DNA of 64,000 nucleotides from positions 1-64,000 of the forward strand of contig JAZDFC010000018.1 of NCBI GenBank assembly GCA_043808235.1, given 5' to 3'. Within the stretch, counting starts at the first letter, position 1; every line of letters starts with the position of its first letter. The notes below the pieces were generated by a model, which was not told the origin of the DNA, made no database searches, and saw only the letters and a program-made list of their open reading frames with translations. Positions 52,740-61,296 of the stretch are shown piece by piece. The stretch is from JAZDFC01 sp043808235. Lineage in GTDB: Bacteria; Bacteroidota; Ignavibacteria; Ignavibacteriales; Melioribacteraceae. Made by a program: the position numbers and the translations under genes.

Positions 52740-53966
52740 CTAAGGTATATTCACCATAAAATATTTTGTGCCGGATGATAAAGTCAGTTTACAATGATTC
52801 AATGAAGCCGGAAAAAATATAGCATCACCGCAATTTAAGTTCTCGTAATGAGATTCATCATCAGTCCATTCAATCCGGATTTTACCGTTCATAATCTGAA
52901 TTATTGATGGTTTGTCATTCGAATGGTAATTAATAATACGAGTATTCTCCGATTGAATTGCAGTCAACTCAAATTCTTCTGCGGTAGTTTTAAAACCAAT
53001 TTCATCAGTTTCCTGCTTTTCATTAATTATCTCAAATTCCTTGAAATCATATTTTACAATTTCGAGAAGAGTATCAACGTCTTTGAATTTATTTGTTAGT
53101 CCGGCGCGCACAACATTATCCGAATTAGCCATACATTCAATAATGTTACCGGCGATGTATGCATGCGGAACTCCGGCATCAGTAAAGATAGCCTGACCCG
53201 GTTTTAACTTCAGGAGATTAAAAAAGAAAAATGAAAACAACCCGACATCTGCGCCGTACAGTTCGTGCTGCTTAAGGAATTGAGTTTCTTCCAAACTAAG
53301 CAACTCTTGTTTGGATAATCTATCACAGATTTTATTAATACAATTAGTGAGGTTTTCTACATCTTCAGTCTTTTTCATTATTGCGGAATAGAGAGCTTGC
53401 ACATTCTCGCCGGCTTCCTTTTCTTCCGAAGAATTAATAACAGCAGAAATTAAATCAACGTCAATGAAATCAGCTAATTCGGATAGTCCGCTCAAACTCG
53501 ATTTTATTTGTTGAATAGGTTTAAAACCTGCAATGGCGGTGAGTGAATCAATTGCAATCGCAATCTCCGGTTTATGATTATCATCGGGATAATTAACCGG
53601 GTCTTTTGCATGCAATATTTCCGCTTGAGCTTTGTTGGGGTGGAGCTGAATTGACAATGCCTCGGCAGCGGAAAGTACTTTCAATAAAAAGGGAAATTTG
53701 CTGTTGAACTTTTTATTGACGTACTCACCCAAACATTCATCCGGAAACTTTTCAATAACTTTATCGAGCGTAACTTTCCGTCCTTCAATTTCAATCTCAG
53801 AAGGAGCTTTCGGATGAGCGCCAATCCATAATTCTGCATAAGGCAAATCCGGGACAGGCTCTATCCCAAGCAGCTTTGGAATTAAGGCGTTACCATTCCT
53901 TGTTCCCCATGCGTAGTTCTGAATTTTATTACAAAGCTTATATGGTTTTGCGTAAAACTTGTTCAT
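52740..53966 (-). CDS. manA: Mannose-6-phosphate isomerase, class I
   Basis: The 408-residue type I phosphomannose isomerase has zinc-binding motifs 'LSIQLHPNKAQAE', 'DNHKPEIAIAI' and the 'AGVPHAYIAGNIIECMANSDNVVRAGLT' block. It interconverts mannose 6-phosphate and fructose 6-phosphate in the cytoplasm. It starts 12 bp after the alpha-galactosidase-like gene, so the two form an operon. Its job here is to bring mannose from mannan into glycolysis, complementing the mannose-1-phosphate branch made by the phosphorylase. Confidence 0.94.
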   Translation of the reverse strand: MNKFYAKPYKLCNKIQNYAWGTRNGNALIPKLLGIEPVPDLPYAELWIGAHPKAPSEIEIEGRKVTLDKVIEKFPDECLGEYVNKKFNSKFPFLLKVLSAAEALSIQLHPNKAQAEILHAKDPVNYPDDNHKPEIAIAIDSLTAIAGFKPIQQIKSSLSGLSELADFIDVDLISAVINSSEEKEAGENVQALYSAIMKKTEDVENLTNCINKICDRLSKQELLSLEETQFLKQHELYGADVGLFSFFFFNLLKLKPGQAIFTDAGVPHAYIAGNIIECMANSDNVVRAGLTNKFKDVDTLLEIVKYDFKEFEIINEKQETDEIGFKTTAEEFELTAIQSENTRIINYHSNDKPSIIQIMNGKIRIEWTDDESHYENLNCGDAIFFPASLNHCKLTLSSGTKYFMVNIP

Positions 53967-53978
53967 TGTATTCCGTAT

Positions 53979-56207
53979 TTATAAAATAATTTCGATTTTC
54001 CTTTGTTTGTTTTTTGATGTTAGCGGTATATCAACCATAACCAGACTGCCATTGATTTCATAATTCGTATCATGACCGTCAATCATAACTTGCACCGGGG
54101 GTGATTTTACAATCGCTGCAAATTTCCCGCCCTCAAATACCGTTACTTTTATTGATTTTGAGTTAACCGACGATTTAACAACTCCAGCCGGAGCGTTATA
54201 TTTATTGACCAATCCAATAACTCCATTGTTATCAGTCAATGGAATTACATAATACAATTTACAGCCAAGACGATTCAAACTTACAGGCACTTCATCCTCT
54301 TTACCAACAATTTTCAATTCCCCGCTGAAATATTCGTACAATCCAAATTTTTCACCACTAATTCCTTTCACATCCGATGGTTTAAAAGTGCCTTCTACTT
54401 TATCGGTATCGGCGCAATTCCATATTCCAAGCAGCCCCACTTTGCCTTTCATCGAATAAGCTTTGAACGGTTTGGAATCTTGTATCTGGAATAAACAGTC
54501 TTCGGTTGGAAGCAGTGGTGTATCGGAGCGTAATATTTTTCCGTCACTTAAGATTAGAGAGAAGAGAATATTAAAATTTTGTTCGCCAGGTTTATCGGTT
54601 ATATAAATCGGACCGTTATTGATTGCACGGGCTATCGCGTGGAATGTGGCATTCGGATTCCCCGATTCGAACATATCAAAATCCGGATAAACCATTTGAG
54701 AGAAATACAACGAGTTGTAAACAGCCTGCAGAACATGCGCAGCTGCGTTGCCTTTCTGTAAATTATAGTTTTCTCCAGCCTCATACGGAAAATAATCTTC
54801 AACAGCGCGAGCAACAGAAGTTGTTCCGAAATTGAAATACGCATCGGCAGTCATATCCATACAGTTGATAATCGTGTTGCCAAATTTATTCGCAAGCGAA
54901 TTATAGAGCGATTTATGATATAATTCGGCGCCATCCCAAATAGGATAATTATCGACACACATTCTTTCATTGATAAGCTGGTTATCGACCTTCAAAAACG
55001 AGAATCCTTGTTTTTTTATTTCACTGTGAAATTCATCATAAAATTTATCAATCTGTTTTGAATAAGGAAGGATAAACCAGCAAGTTCTCGTATCGGAAGT
55101 TTCCTGTGTAGGCGAAATCTTTTCAGTCCATGAGAATAAATCTTTTTTATACTTCATGCCGAGTTCAGAATCGGGATTTATTCCCTGCCAGTAACCGTTG
55201 AATGCATGCCACAAGCCGACATCGGCAATTCCAAATTCCGATTTTAATTTTTTGATAACAGGATTGAATCCATTTGGGAATTTTTCATTGTTTGGTTTGT
55301 AGGAATTCAATTTACTATCCGTCTGATCGAACCAACCATCATCAACAATAATATATTTGAGCGGAAAGTTTGCCTCCTTAAAACTTTTAGCCGCATCAAG
55401 CAGGAATTTTTCATTCAAATTTTTTCCCATGTCCGAAGAATTCCATGTACACCATCCTATGTTCTCAAGTATCGCCGGGAATTTTTTATTCTTAACCAGA
55501 TTTTCTTTTTTGCCCATCCGGGTCAAGCCTTCCTCATATAACTGTGCAAAGAGTTTGTAGGGATCATCGCCAAAACCAATCGCCATTTGGGGAATATCAT
55601 TCTTAGCCATATTATCAAAATAGCTAACCGATTTTGAACCAAACATTCCATTTTGCTGCCCGAGCGTTGTGCGGTAACCTTGTCCCGACAGAGGAATAAC
55701 CGCGCCATAAAGTCCATCCGAATACTGCCAGTAGAAAAATTGCACATCCCAGCTTTCCATTTCATGAACTCCATTAATTCGTATCGGTTTCGTCCACGAG
55801 TTCCATGGTTTGTACCGCCAGATTGTAACTCCCCTATCGAAATTAGGGATCTGAGAAAAAAATATTCCAAGAAAATCATTTCCATTTTCGGATTGATTTC
55901 CATTCGGAGATAAAAAGAAAGTCGTCACAGAAGTTGAAGTGGATTTTAATGAAGTCACAACAATTGGTTCGGAAGAATTATTAAATATAAATTTACCGTT
56001 TTTCTCAACAACATCACGAATCTCAGGATTCCTTGATTGAAGCAGTACTTTTCCACCGGCAAGTCTTAATATTCCTCCGTAATAAATATTGATACTGTTA
56101 TTCCCGGCTTTCAGCATAATGGAATTAAAGTCTTTGTTTTGTTGTGCATTCAATTTAACAATGAGCAATAAAACTATTATTGAGAAAATGAAGATAACTG
56201 AACGCAT
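53979..56207 (-). CDS. Secreted GH36/raffinose-synthase-like alpha-galactosidase
   Basis: The start is the ATG at 56207 ('MRSVIFIFSIIVLLL'), with GGAG five bases upstream; a longer frame from 56276 adds non-signal residues. The 742-residue protein has a signal peptide, an N-terminal beta-sandwich and a barrel with 'ENIGWCTWNSSDMGK', 'VDDGWFDQT' and nucleophile Asp in 'SFLKVDNQ' (D408 from this start), as in GH36 and Sip1/raffinose-synthase-like proteins. It probably removes alpha-galactosyl side chains from galactomannan. This fits the mannan operons and the linked manA. The Sip1-like sequence leaves substrate open. Confidence 0.82.
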   Translation of the reverse strand: MRSVIFIFSIIVLLLIVKLNAQQNKDFNSIMLKAGNNSINIYYGGILRLAGGKVLLQSRNPEIRDVVEKNGKFIFNNSSEPIVVTSLKSTSTSVTTFFLSPNGNQSENGNDFLGIFFSQIPNFDRGVTIWRYKPWNSWTKPIRINGVHEMESWDVQFFYWQYSDGLYGAVIPLSGQGYRTTLGQQNGMFGSKSVSYFDNMAKNDIPQMAIGFGDDPYKLFAQLYEEGLTRMGKKENLVKNKKFPAILENIGWCTWNSSDMGKNLNEKFLLDAAKSFKEANFPLKYIIVDDGWFDQTDSKLNSYKPNNEKFPNGFNPVIKKLKSEFGIADVGLWHAFNGYWQGINPDSELGMKYKKDLFSWTEKISPTQETSDTRTCWFILPYSKQIDKFYDEFHSEIKKQGFSFLKVDNQLINERMCVDNYPIWDGAELYHKSLYNSLANKFGNTIINCMDMTADAYFNFGTTSVARAVEDYFPYEAGENYNLQKGNAAAHVLQAVYNSLYFSQMVYPDFDMFESGNPNATFHAIARAINNGPIYITDKPGEQNFNILFSLILSDGKILRSDTPLLPTEDCLFQIQDSKPFKAYSMKGKVGLLGIWNCADTDKVEGTFKPSDVKGISGEKFGLYEYFSGELKIVGKEDEVPVSLNRLGCKLYYVIPLTDNNGVIGLVNKYNAPAGVVKSSVNSKSIKVTVFEGGKFAAIVKSPPVQVMIDGHDTNYEINGSLVMVDIPLTSKNKQRKIEIIL

Positions 56208-56632
56208 AAATTCTCCGCTAATTGAATACAAAATCATTACTGTCCAATGTTTTGGAAAGTTGCAGTTATAAGTCATCTAAAAATAGTATTTTGTAAAGAA
56301 TTTTCAGCGTCGGGAATTGAGCGTTTACTTGTCATCTCAAAAAAACGAAAGATTTGATAACAACCATCAAATAATAGTTTCTATGAATGCGTAATATCTA
56401 TTGCAAGTATGATGTAATTTGCAGTATATTTCAACCAGCGTAAGAAGAAGTGCATAATTTATCTGCACAGAGGGAATTAGAAAAATAGCTCTTTGATAGA
56501 GGTAATGAATATTTTAGTTGGACAACAAACAGTTCGAAATATTCACATGAGATAATTACTTTGCAATAGAATATTAGTTCTTTACAGAGTAGAACAATTT
56601 TAATCATATAGTCTGTAAATGGAGCAGATAAT
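56208..56632. other. Promoter region of the methyltransferase operon
   Basis: About 425 AT-rich bases divide the GH36 gene and mtaC, which point away from each other. It holds a short GTGCA...TGCAC inverted repeat near 56450, and GGAG before mtaC. I found no cobalamin-riboswitch pattern, such as a clear B12 box, and no open gene. Confidence 0.5.
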
Positions 56633-57382
56633 ATGAAATATATATCCGAAACCTCTAGTATATTTACCCGATATGATATCAATATCGAAGTAGCCCGCCA
56701 AGTTGCCCGCAAAGTTTCGAAAGACGAACACTTACAGAAAGTTGCAGATTGCATTGTCTCCGGTAAAGAAGATGAATTAGAAATTATCGTAAAGGATGTT
56801 CTAAAAGTTAAAGAACCAATGGAGATAATTAATGGTGGTTTAATTGCCGGAATGAAAGAGGTGAGTCGTTTGTGGGAACTTGGTGTTTATTTTCTACCCC
56901 AGGTCATTTTGTCTTCCGATGCCATGATATCAGGCATTTCGCTTTGTGAACAGAGCATGGGCAGACCGATGGAAAAGAAGGCAAAAGTTGTTACTCACAC
57001 AGCCGAAGGCGATATCCACGACATCGGGCAGGTAATTGTAAACGCATTATTAAACGCAGCCGGTTTCGAAGTAATTAATCTTGGAGCCGATGTGCCTGTG
57101 GATGAAGTTGTTGAAGCCTGCCGGATTCATAAACCGATTATGGTAACAGGAACGGCGTTGATGACAACTACGATGACTGCTTTTCCCAAAATTGCAATTC
57201 GTCTGAAACAAATAAACTTAAATATACCTTTTATCTGCGGAGGAGGCGCCGTGAGCGAGGAGTTTGTAACAAGTTTCGAATTAGGAGTTTGGGGCAAGGA
57301 AGCTAATCAGGCTCCAGCTTTGGCTGAAGATGCGTTAAACGGACTAAGCTGGTTGGAAATTAGATCTAAATGGAATGGTTAA
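56633..57382 (+). CDS. Methanol-type corrinoid protein (MtaC-like)
   Basis: The 249-residue protein has a B12-binding methyltransferase helical domain (about 30-115, 'EPMEIINGGLIAGMKEVSRLWELGVYFLPQ') and a corrinoid Rossmann domain with the DxHxxG motif D127-x-H129-xx-G132 ('EGDIHDIGQ'), where the His coordinates cobalt. It carries the methyl group taken from methanol by the MtaB-like enzyme. It starts the corrinoid operon and lies 31 bp before mtaB. The family also includes methylamine-type proteins, but the MtaB partner settles the methanol type. Confidence 0.9.
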   Translation: MKYISETSSIFTRYDINIEVARQVARKVSKDEHLQKVADCIVSGKEDELEIIVKDVLKVKEPMEIINGGLIAGMKEVSRLWELGVYFLPQVILSSDAMISGISLCEQSMGRPMEKKAKVVTHTAEGDIHDIGQVIVNALLNAAGFEVINLGADVPVDEVVEACRIHKPIMVTGTALMTTTMTAFPKIAIRLKQINLNIPFICGGGAVSEEFVTSFELGVWGKEANQAPALAEDALNGLSWLEIRSKWNG

Positions 57383-57413
57383 AACTTTCTATTAATAATT
57401 AGAAGGATTTTAA

Positions 57414-58781
57414 ATGAAACTCAGCAACTCGATGGCTTATAAGTCAGCCGCAGATATGATATTCGGTTCTGCTTTAAATCCGGTAAAAACAAAACGAGGA
57501 TTAGTTTTTGGCGGTGGTTATGTCATTCCAGAAATTATAACTCATCCGCGTCCCGGGAGCGAAAAAACCATTAAAACTTTATTACGCGAATTCGAACGCG
57601 CTAACGAAGATGCATTGGAAAGATGTATTATAGTAGGTATCCCTGCAATTCAAATTGAGAATGAACATGTATTTCAGATGACGCATAATCCTAAATGGGG
57701 TATGGAAATAGCTGCCCAAAGCGCACGTCAATTGGATGAATATTATGAAAAGTACGGACTCAAATGTTCGTATCGTTCAACTATTGCGGATATACGTAAA
57801 CCGGATCAAATAGATATGCGTAACTCGGAACGCACTGAAGAAATCCTTGAAGCATTTAAATGCTGTGCCAGATATGCCGATATAATTTCAATCGAATCAT
57901 TGGGTGGTAAAGAAATTTTTGATTACAGTATTATTCGAAACGATATTGCCGGATTACTTTTCGGGCAGGCTGTGCTTGGCGGACGCGATATGGTATGGTT
58001 GTGGACTAAGATAGTCGATATTGCCGCAGCAAATAACTGTATCCCCGGGGGCGATACCAGTTGCGCTCATGCAAATACTGCAATGTTTATGGCTGGTGGT
58101 TTTATTTCGAAGGATATTCCGCATACTCTTGCAGCTTTAAGCCGTGCAATAAGCGTAAGCAATACTCTTGTTGCATATGAATGCGGAGCTGTAGGACCCG
58201 GAAAGGATTGCGCTTACGAAAATCCAATAATCAAAGCCATTACAGGCATCCCAATTTCTACGGAAGGAAAAGCAAGCGCATGCGCACACATGGATCTCTG
58301 TGGTAATTTGATGGCTGCCGTATGCGATCTCTGGTCAAACGAAGCGGTTCAATACAGCGATATGTTTGGCGGTTCTTCTTCGGCAGTTTTTACTGAAATT
58401 CTCGGATACGATGCCGCCGCTTTAAATTCAGCTATCGAGTTGGGTTTTCAAAAACAATTTCAAGCATGTTTAATTAATTCGGATAGATATCGTAGTCCGC
58501 ATAGTTTTATTCTTTGTCCGGATAATGCATGGACAATCGGGAAAGCCGTTGTTGATAATAACAAAAGTTTATATTCGCGTGCAAGAGCCGCGGCGTTAAA
58601 AAGCGGAGAACTTATGCTTAACGATTCTCAATTACAATTTACGGCATTCGAAAAAGAATCGTTATTAAAATATGTCAAAGAACTGGAATCGCTGCCTGAT
58701 AAAGAAGGTGATTTTATTGATATGTGTTTGAAAAAGTACAGCAAGGTAAAGGGATTTAGACCTGCATCCTACAATTTATAA
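57414..58781 (+). CDS. mtaB: Methanol:corrinoid methyltransferase (MtaB-like)
   Basis: The 455-residue zinc enzyme resembles MtaB: 'SMAYKSAADMIFGSALNPVKT', the zinc-site region with Cys in 'PGGDTSCAHANT' and 'AYECGAVGPGKDCAYE', and 'ISTEGKASACAHMDLCGN'. It transfers the methyl group of methanol to the Co(I) of the partner corrinoid protein encoded just upstream. Methanol could come from pectin methyl esters. Length is near the archaeal enzyme. No MtaA-type second methyltransferase is found nearby. Confidence 0.92.
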   Translation: MKLSNSMAYKSAADMIFGSALNPVKTKRGLVFGGGYVIPEIITHPRPGSEKTIKTLLREFERANEDALERCIIVGIPAIQIENEHVFQMTHNPKWGMEIAAQSARQLDEYYEKYGLKCSYRSTIADIRKPDQIDMRNSERTEEILEAFKCCARYADIISIESLGGKEIFDYSIIRNDIAGLLFGQAVLGGRDMVWLWTKIVDIAAANNCIPGGDTSCAHANTAMFMAGGFISKDIPHTLAALSRAISVSNTLVAYECGAVGPGKDCAYENPIIKAITGIPISTEGKASACAHMDLCGNLMAAVCDLWSNEAVQYSDMFGGSSSAVFTEILGYDAAALNSAIELGFQKQFQACLINSDRYRSPHSFILCPDNAWTIGKAVVDNNKSLYSRARAAALKSGELMLNDSQLQFTAFEKESLLKYVKELESLPDKEGDFIDMCLKKYSKVKGFRPASYNL

Positions 58782-58801
58782 ATTTTTTATTCAGGCATTC
58801 A

Positions 58802-60433
58802 ATGGCTCAATTAGCTGTTGCAATCGATTTGGGAACCAGTGGTTTCCGCGCTCAATCTTTAGATGTTTCTTCAGGGGAAATACTATCCACTGTCATAACT
58901 ACTAATCACCCTTTACCCGGCGCCAATGTTATCGATCATCTTCATTTTGCTTTAGAATATGGAGTGGATACAGCACACAATATTTTTATTGAAGCGGTAA
59001 ACAAACTACTTGATGAACTTCGTATCGATTTAGATAAAATTGTGCGTCTCGCCGTATGCGGCAATCCTGTACAACTTTCCTTGTTTGGCGGAACTGAGAT
59101 TAAAGATTTAGCATTTGCAGGCAGCAGTAAATTTGAATCGATGCAAATTGAAACGCCATTAAGAAATGCAACAATCATTCCCGTCGGATCTATTCCGAAT
59201 TTGAATTTAAAAAACTGCAATGTAATAATTCCGCCCGCTGTTTGTCACCACGTTGGGGCAGATGCATTAGCAATGATTATTCAAACCAGCATGCTCGATA
59301 AAGAAGAAACTTCAATTTCTATCGACTTCGGTACTAATGCCGAGATCGCTCTTTTCCATAAAGGAAAAATAATAACAGCTTCGGCAGCAGCGGGACCTGC
59401 ACTGGAAGGACAGGAAGTTTCTTGCGGTGTCTTGGCTATTCCCGGAGCTATTTCAGACTTGGAATATTCACCACCATATTTTCAATTATTCTTGCTTGAC
59501 AATAATTTGATGCCCGTTGAAGGCGCTCTTGTAAAAATGACTAAGGATTTTCAAACAGTTAATTCCAATTTTCCAAAACCAATAGGGATAACAAGCACCG
59601 GTACAATCGCCGCAATATGTAAAGCCATTGAAACAGGGTTGATCTCTTTACCACGAATAACTACAACAGACAGACGTCTTCACTTTGGGGATGATATTTA
59701 TTTTAGTGAGGAAGATTTAGCCGAAGCCGGAAAAGCAATAGGAGCTTTGCGCGCCGGTTATATTACTCTGTGTAAAGCAGCCGGTATTTCTGTGGAGGAT
59801 GTTGAGACTATTTATATGTCGGGCGCATCGGGGACTTACGTTGATGCTAAAAAAGCTTTACAGGTAGGAATGATTCCTCCGGGTGTAAAAAAAATATATC
59901 AGGTGGGTAACACATCTTTGGCAATGGCTTGCCGGTTAGCAAAGAATCCTGACGATTTGAAATTTATGAGTTCACTCGCATCTAAATTACGCGATACACA
60001 CTACATGTTTGCCACATCGGAAATCTTCAAAAAGATTTTTATTTTGGAGCTTTCTTACTGGACAGAGGGAATGCCCTTAAGGATGTACCGCGAATATTTA
60101 AAAAGGTATTCATATCCCGATCTTCCGCTTGCCGATGGGAATCCGGAAATAATTCGTACTGTTAAAAGAGACATTGATAATCTTGGTTTATCAGGATTAA
60201 AAACAATTAGTAATATCGGTCGAATTATCAAAAGAAATTTTGAACAATGTACTTCATGTTATGATTGTGTTGCAGCGTGCCCAACAGAAGCGTTATCAAT
60301 CTCTACCGAGGATGATACGATCTCGATAATTCTTAACGAGGCATTATGCCGCGGAGTAAGCTGCAGAAAATGTGAATATGCTTGCTCACCGGAAATAATG
60401 ATTTTAAACCGGTTCTTTAAAGATTCATTTTAA
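58802..60433 (+). CDS. RamA-like reductive activase of corrinoid methyltransferase
   Basis: The 543-residue RACE protein (DUF4445 type) has an ASKHA-like ATPase core ('VAIDLGTSGFRAQ', 'SIDFGTNAEIAL', 'YMSGASGTYVD') and a C-terminal ferredoxin-like domain with two [4Fe-4S] motifs ('CTSCYDCVAACP' and 'CRGVSCRKCEYAC'). It returns accidentally oxidised Co(II) to Co(I) with ATP. It lies 20 bp after mtaB. The Fe-S arrangement resembles archaeal RamA. Confidence 0.9.
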   Translation: MAQLAVAIDLGTSGFRAQSLDVSSGEILSTVITTNHPLPGANVIDHLHFALEYGVDTAHNIFIEAVNKLLDELRIDLDKIVRLAVCGNPVQLSLFGGTEIKDLAFAGSSKFESMQIETPLRNATIIPVGSIPNLNLKNCNVIIPPAVCHHVGADALAMIIQTSMLDKEETSISIDFGTNAEIALFHKGKIITASAAAGPALEGQEVSCGVLAIPGAISDLEYSPPYFQLFLLDNNLMPVEGALVKMTKDFQTVNSNFPKPIGITSTGTIAAICKAIETGLISLPRITTTDRRLHFGDDIYFSEEDLAEAGKAIGALRAGYITLCKAAGISVEDVETIYMSGASGTYVDAKKALQVGMIPPGVKKIYQVGNTSLAMACRLAKNPDDLKFMSSLASKLRDTHYMFATSEIFKKIFILELSYWTEGMPLRMYREYLKRYSYPDLPLADGNPEIIRTVKRDIDNLGLSGLKTISNIGRIIKRNFEQCTSCYDCVAACPTEALSISTEDDTISIILNEALCRGVSCRKCEYACSPEIMILNRFFKDSF

Positions 60434-60460
60434 TTGAGTAAAGACCGAGGAAATATTAAT

Positions 60461-61237
60461 ATGGCTGTTTTAGGGATTATAACTTGCGAGATATTAACGT
60501 ATGAATTCGCTTATTTACTGGGGACAGATTCGCATTTAAGTCAAATTACGATAATTGAAAATTCCAACTCTATTCACTTAATAGAACTATTGGAATTAAA
60601 ATACTCTAAAACAATTCAACGCATTCCACACATAAACAATTTCCGCAAAGTAAATTCCGCCGAATTAGAAGTTATTATTATAGTCCTCGAACTTGAGCTT
60701 CATCGAAATAAAAAAATACTTCGCAAAGCTCTTCATGAGGCAGCTCGCCAACTCCAACACAGCGTTGATGCATTCATGCTTGGATACGGTTTATGCGGCA
60801 ATGCTCTCAATAATCCGCATGAGTTACTCGATGTTGGAATACCGGTATTTATTCCGATGGATGCAGACCATCCGGTCGATGATTGCGTAGGATTAATTAT
60901 TGGTGGAAGAAGTTGTTACTATGCCGAACAATGCAAAGAGCCCGGGACTTATTTTATGATTCCGGGCTGGACGTATAATTGGAGAAAAATTTTAAATAAA
61001 AATTTACCCGACGAAAGTATTAAGGCAGCTAAAAGCATGTTTGCGCGATATAAAAGAGCGCTATTAATTACTAATCCTACAATGCCTCTGCAAGAAATGG
61101 AATATAATATTGAAGAATTTATTTCTATGACCGGACTTAAAAGCGAATCCATACCCGGTACAATAAATATTTTACAGCAAACATGGACTTCTGCAAAAGA
61201 GTATTTTATAATTACGAATAACAGAGTTGACGAGTGA
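60461..61237 (+). CDS. DUF1638 protein of the corrinoid operon
   Basis: The start is the ATG at 60461 with GAGG upstream; a TTG immediately after the previous stop would add nine residues. The 258-residue product resembles DUF1638 ('VLGIITCEILTYEFAYLL', 'AFMLGYGLCGNALNN', 'GIPVFIPMDADHPVDDCVGLIIGGR'). DUF1638 proteins occur next to corrinoid methyltransferase genes; their biochemical role is not established. Conserved Cys and His ('DCVGL', 'RSCYYAEQC') suggest metal or corrinoid handling, which is inference. Confidence 0.82.
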   Translation: MAVLGIITCEILTYEFAYLLGTDSHLSQITIIENSNSIHLIELLELKYSKTIQRIPHINNFRKVNSAELEVIIIVLELELHRNKKILRKALHEAARQLQHSVDAFMLGYGLCGNALNNPHELLDVGIPVFIPMDADHPVDDCVGLIIGGRSCYYAEQCKEPGTYFMIPGWTYNWRKILNKNLPDESIKAAKSMFARYKRALLITNPTMPLQEMEYNIEEFISMTGLKSESIPGTINILQQTWTSAKEYFIITNNRVDE

Positions 61238-61296
61238 AAGTAGCAAAAAAATTATTTAAAATACTAATACGGAATGACCTTTAGGAGAAAAGCACA

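Noticed and set aside
52507..52743. 78-codon + strand open frame in the lacI-manA gap
   Set aside because: No recognisable domain, no convincing ribosome binding site, and it ends in the hairpin repeat next to manA.
56277..56632. Possible cobalamin riboswitch before the corrinoid operon
   Set aside because: The leader is AT-rich and has only a short GTGCA/TGCAC repeat; no conserved B12-box-like core or long helix set could be seen.
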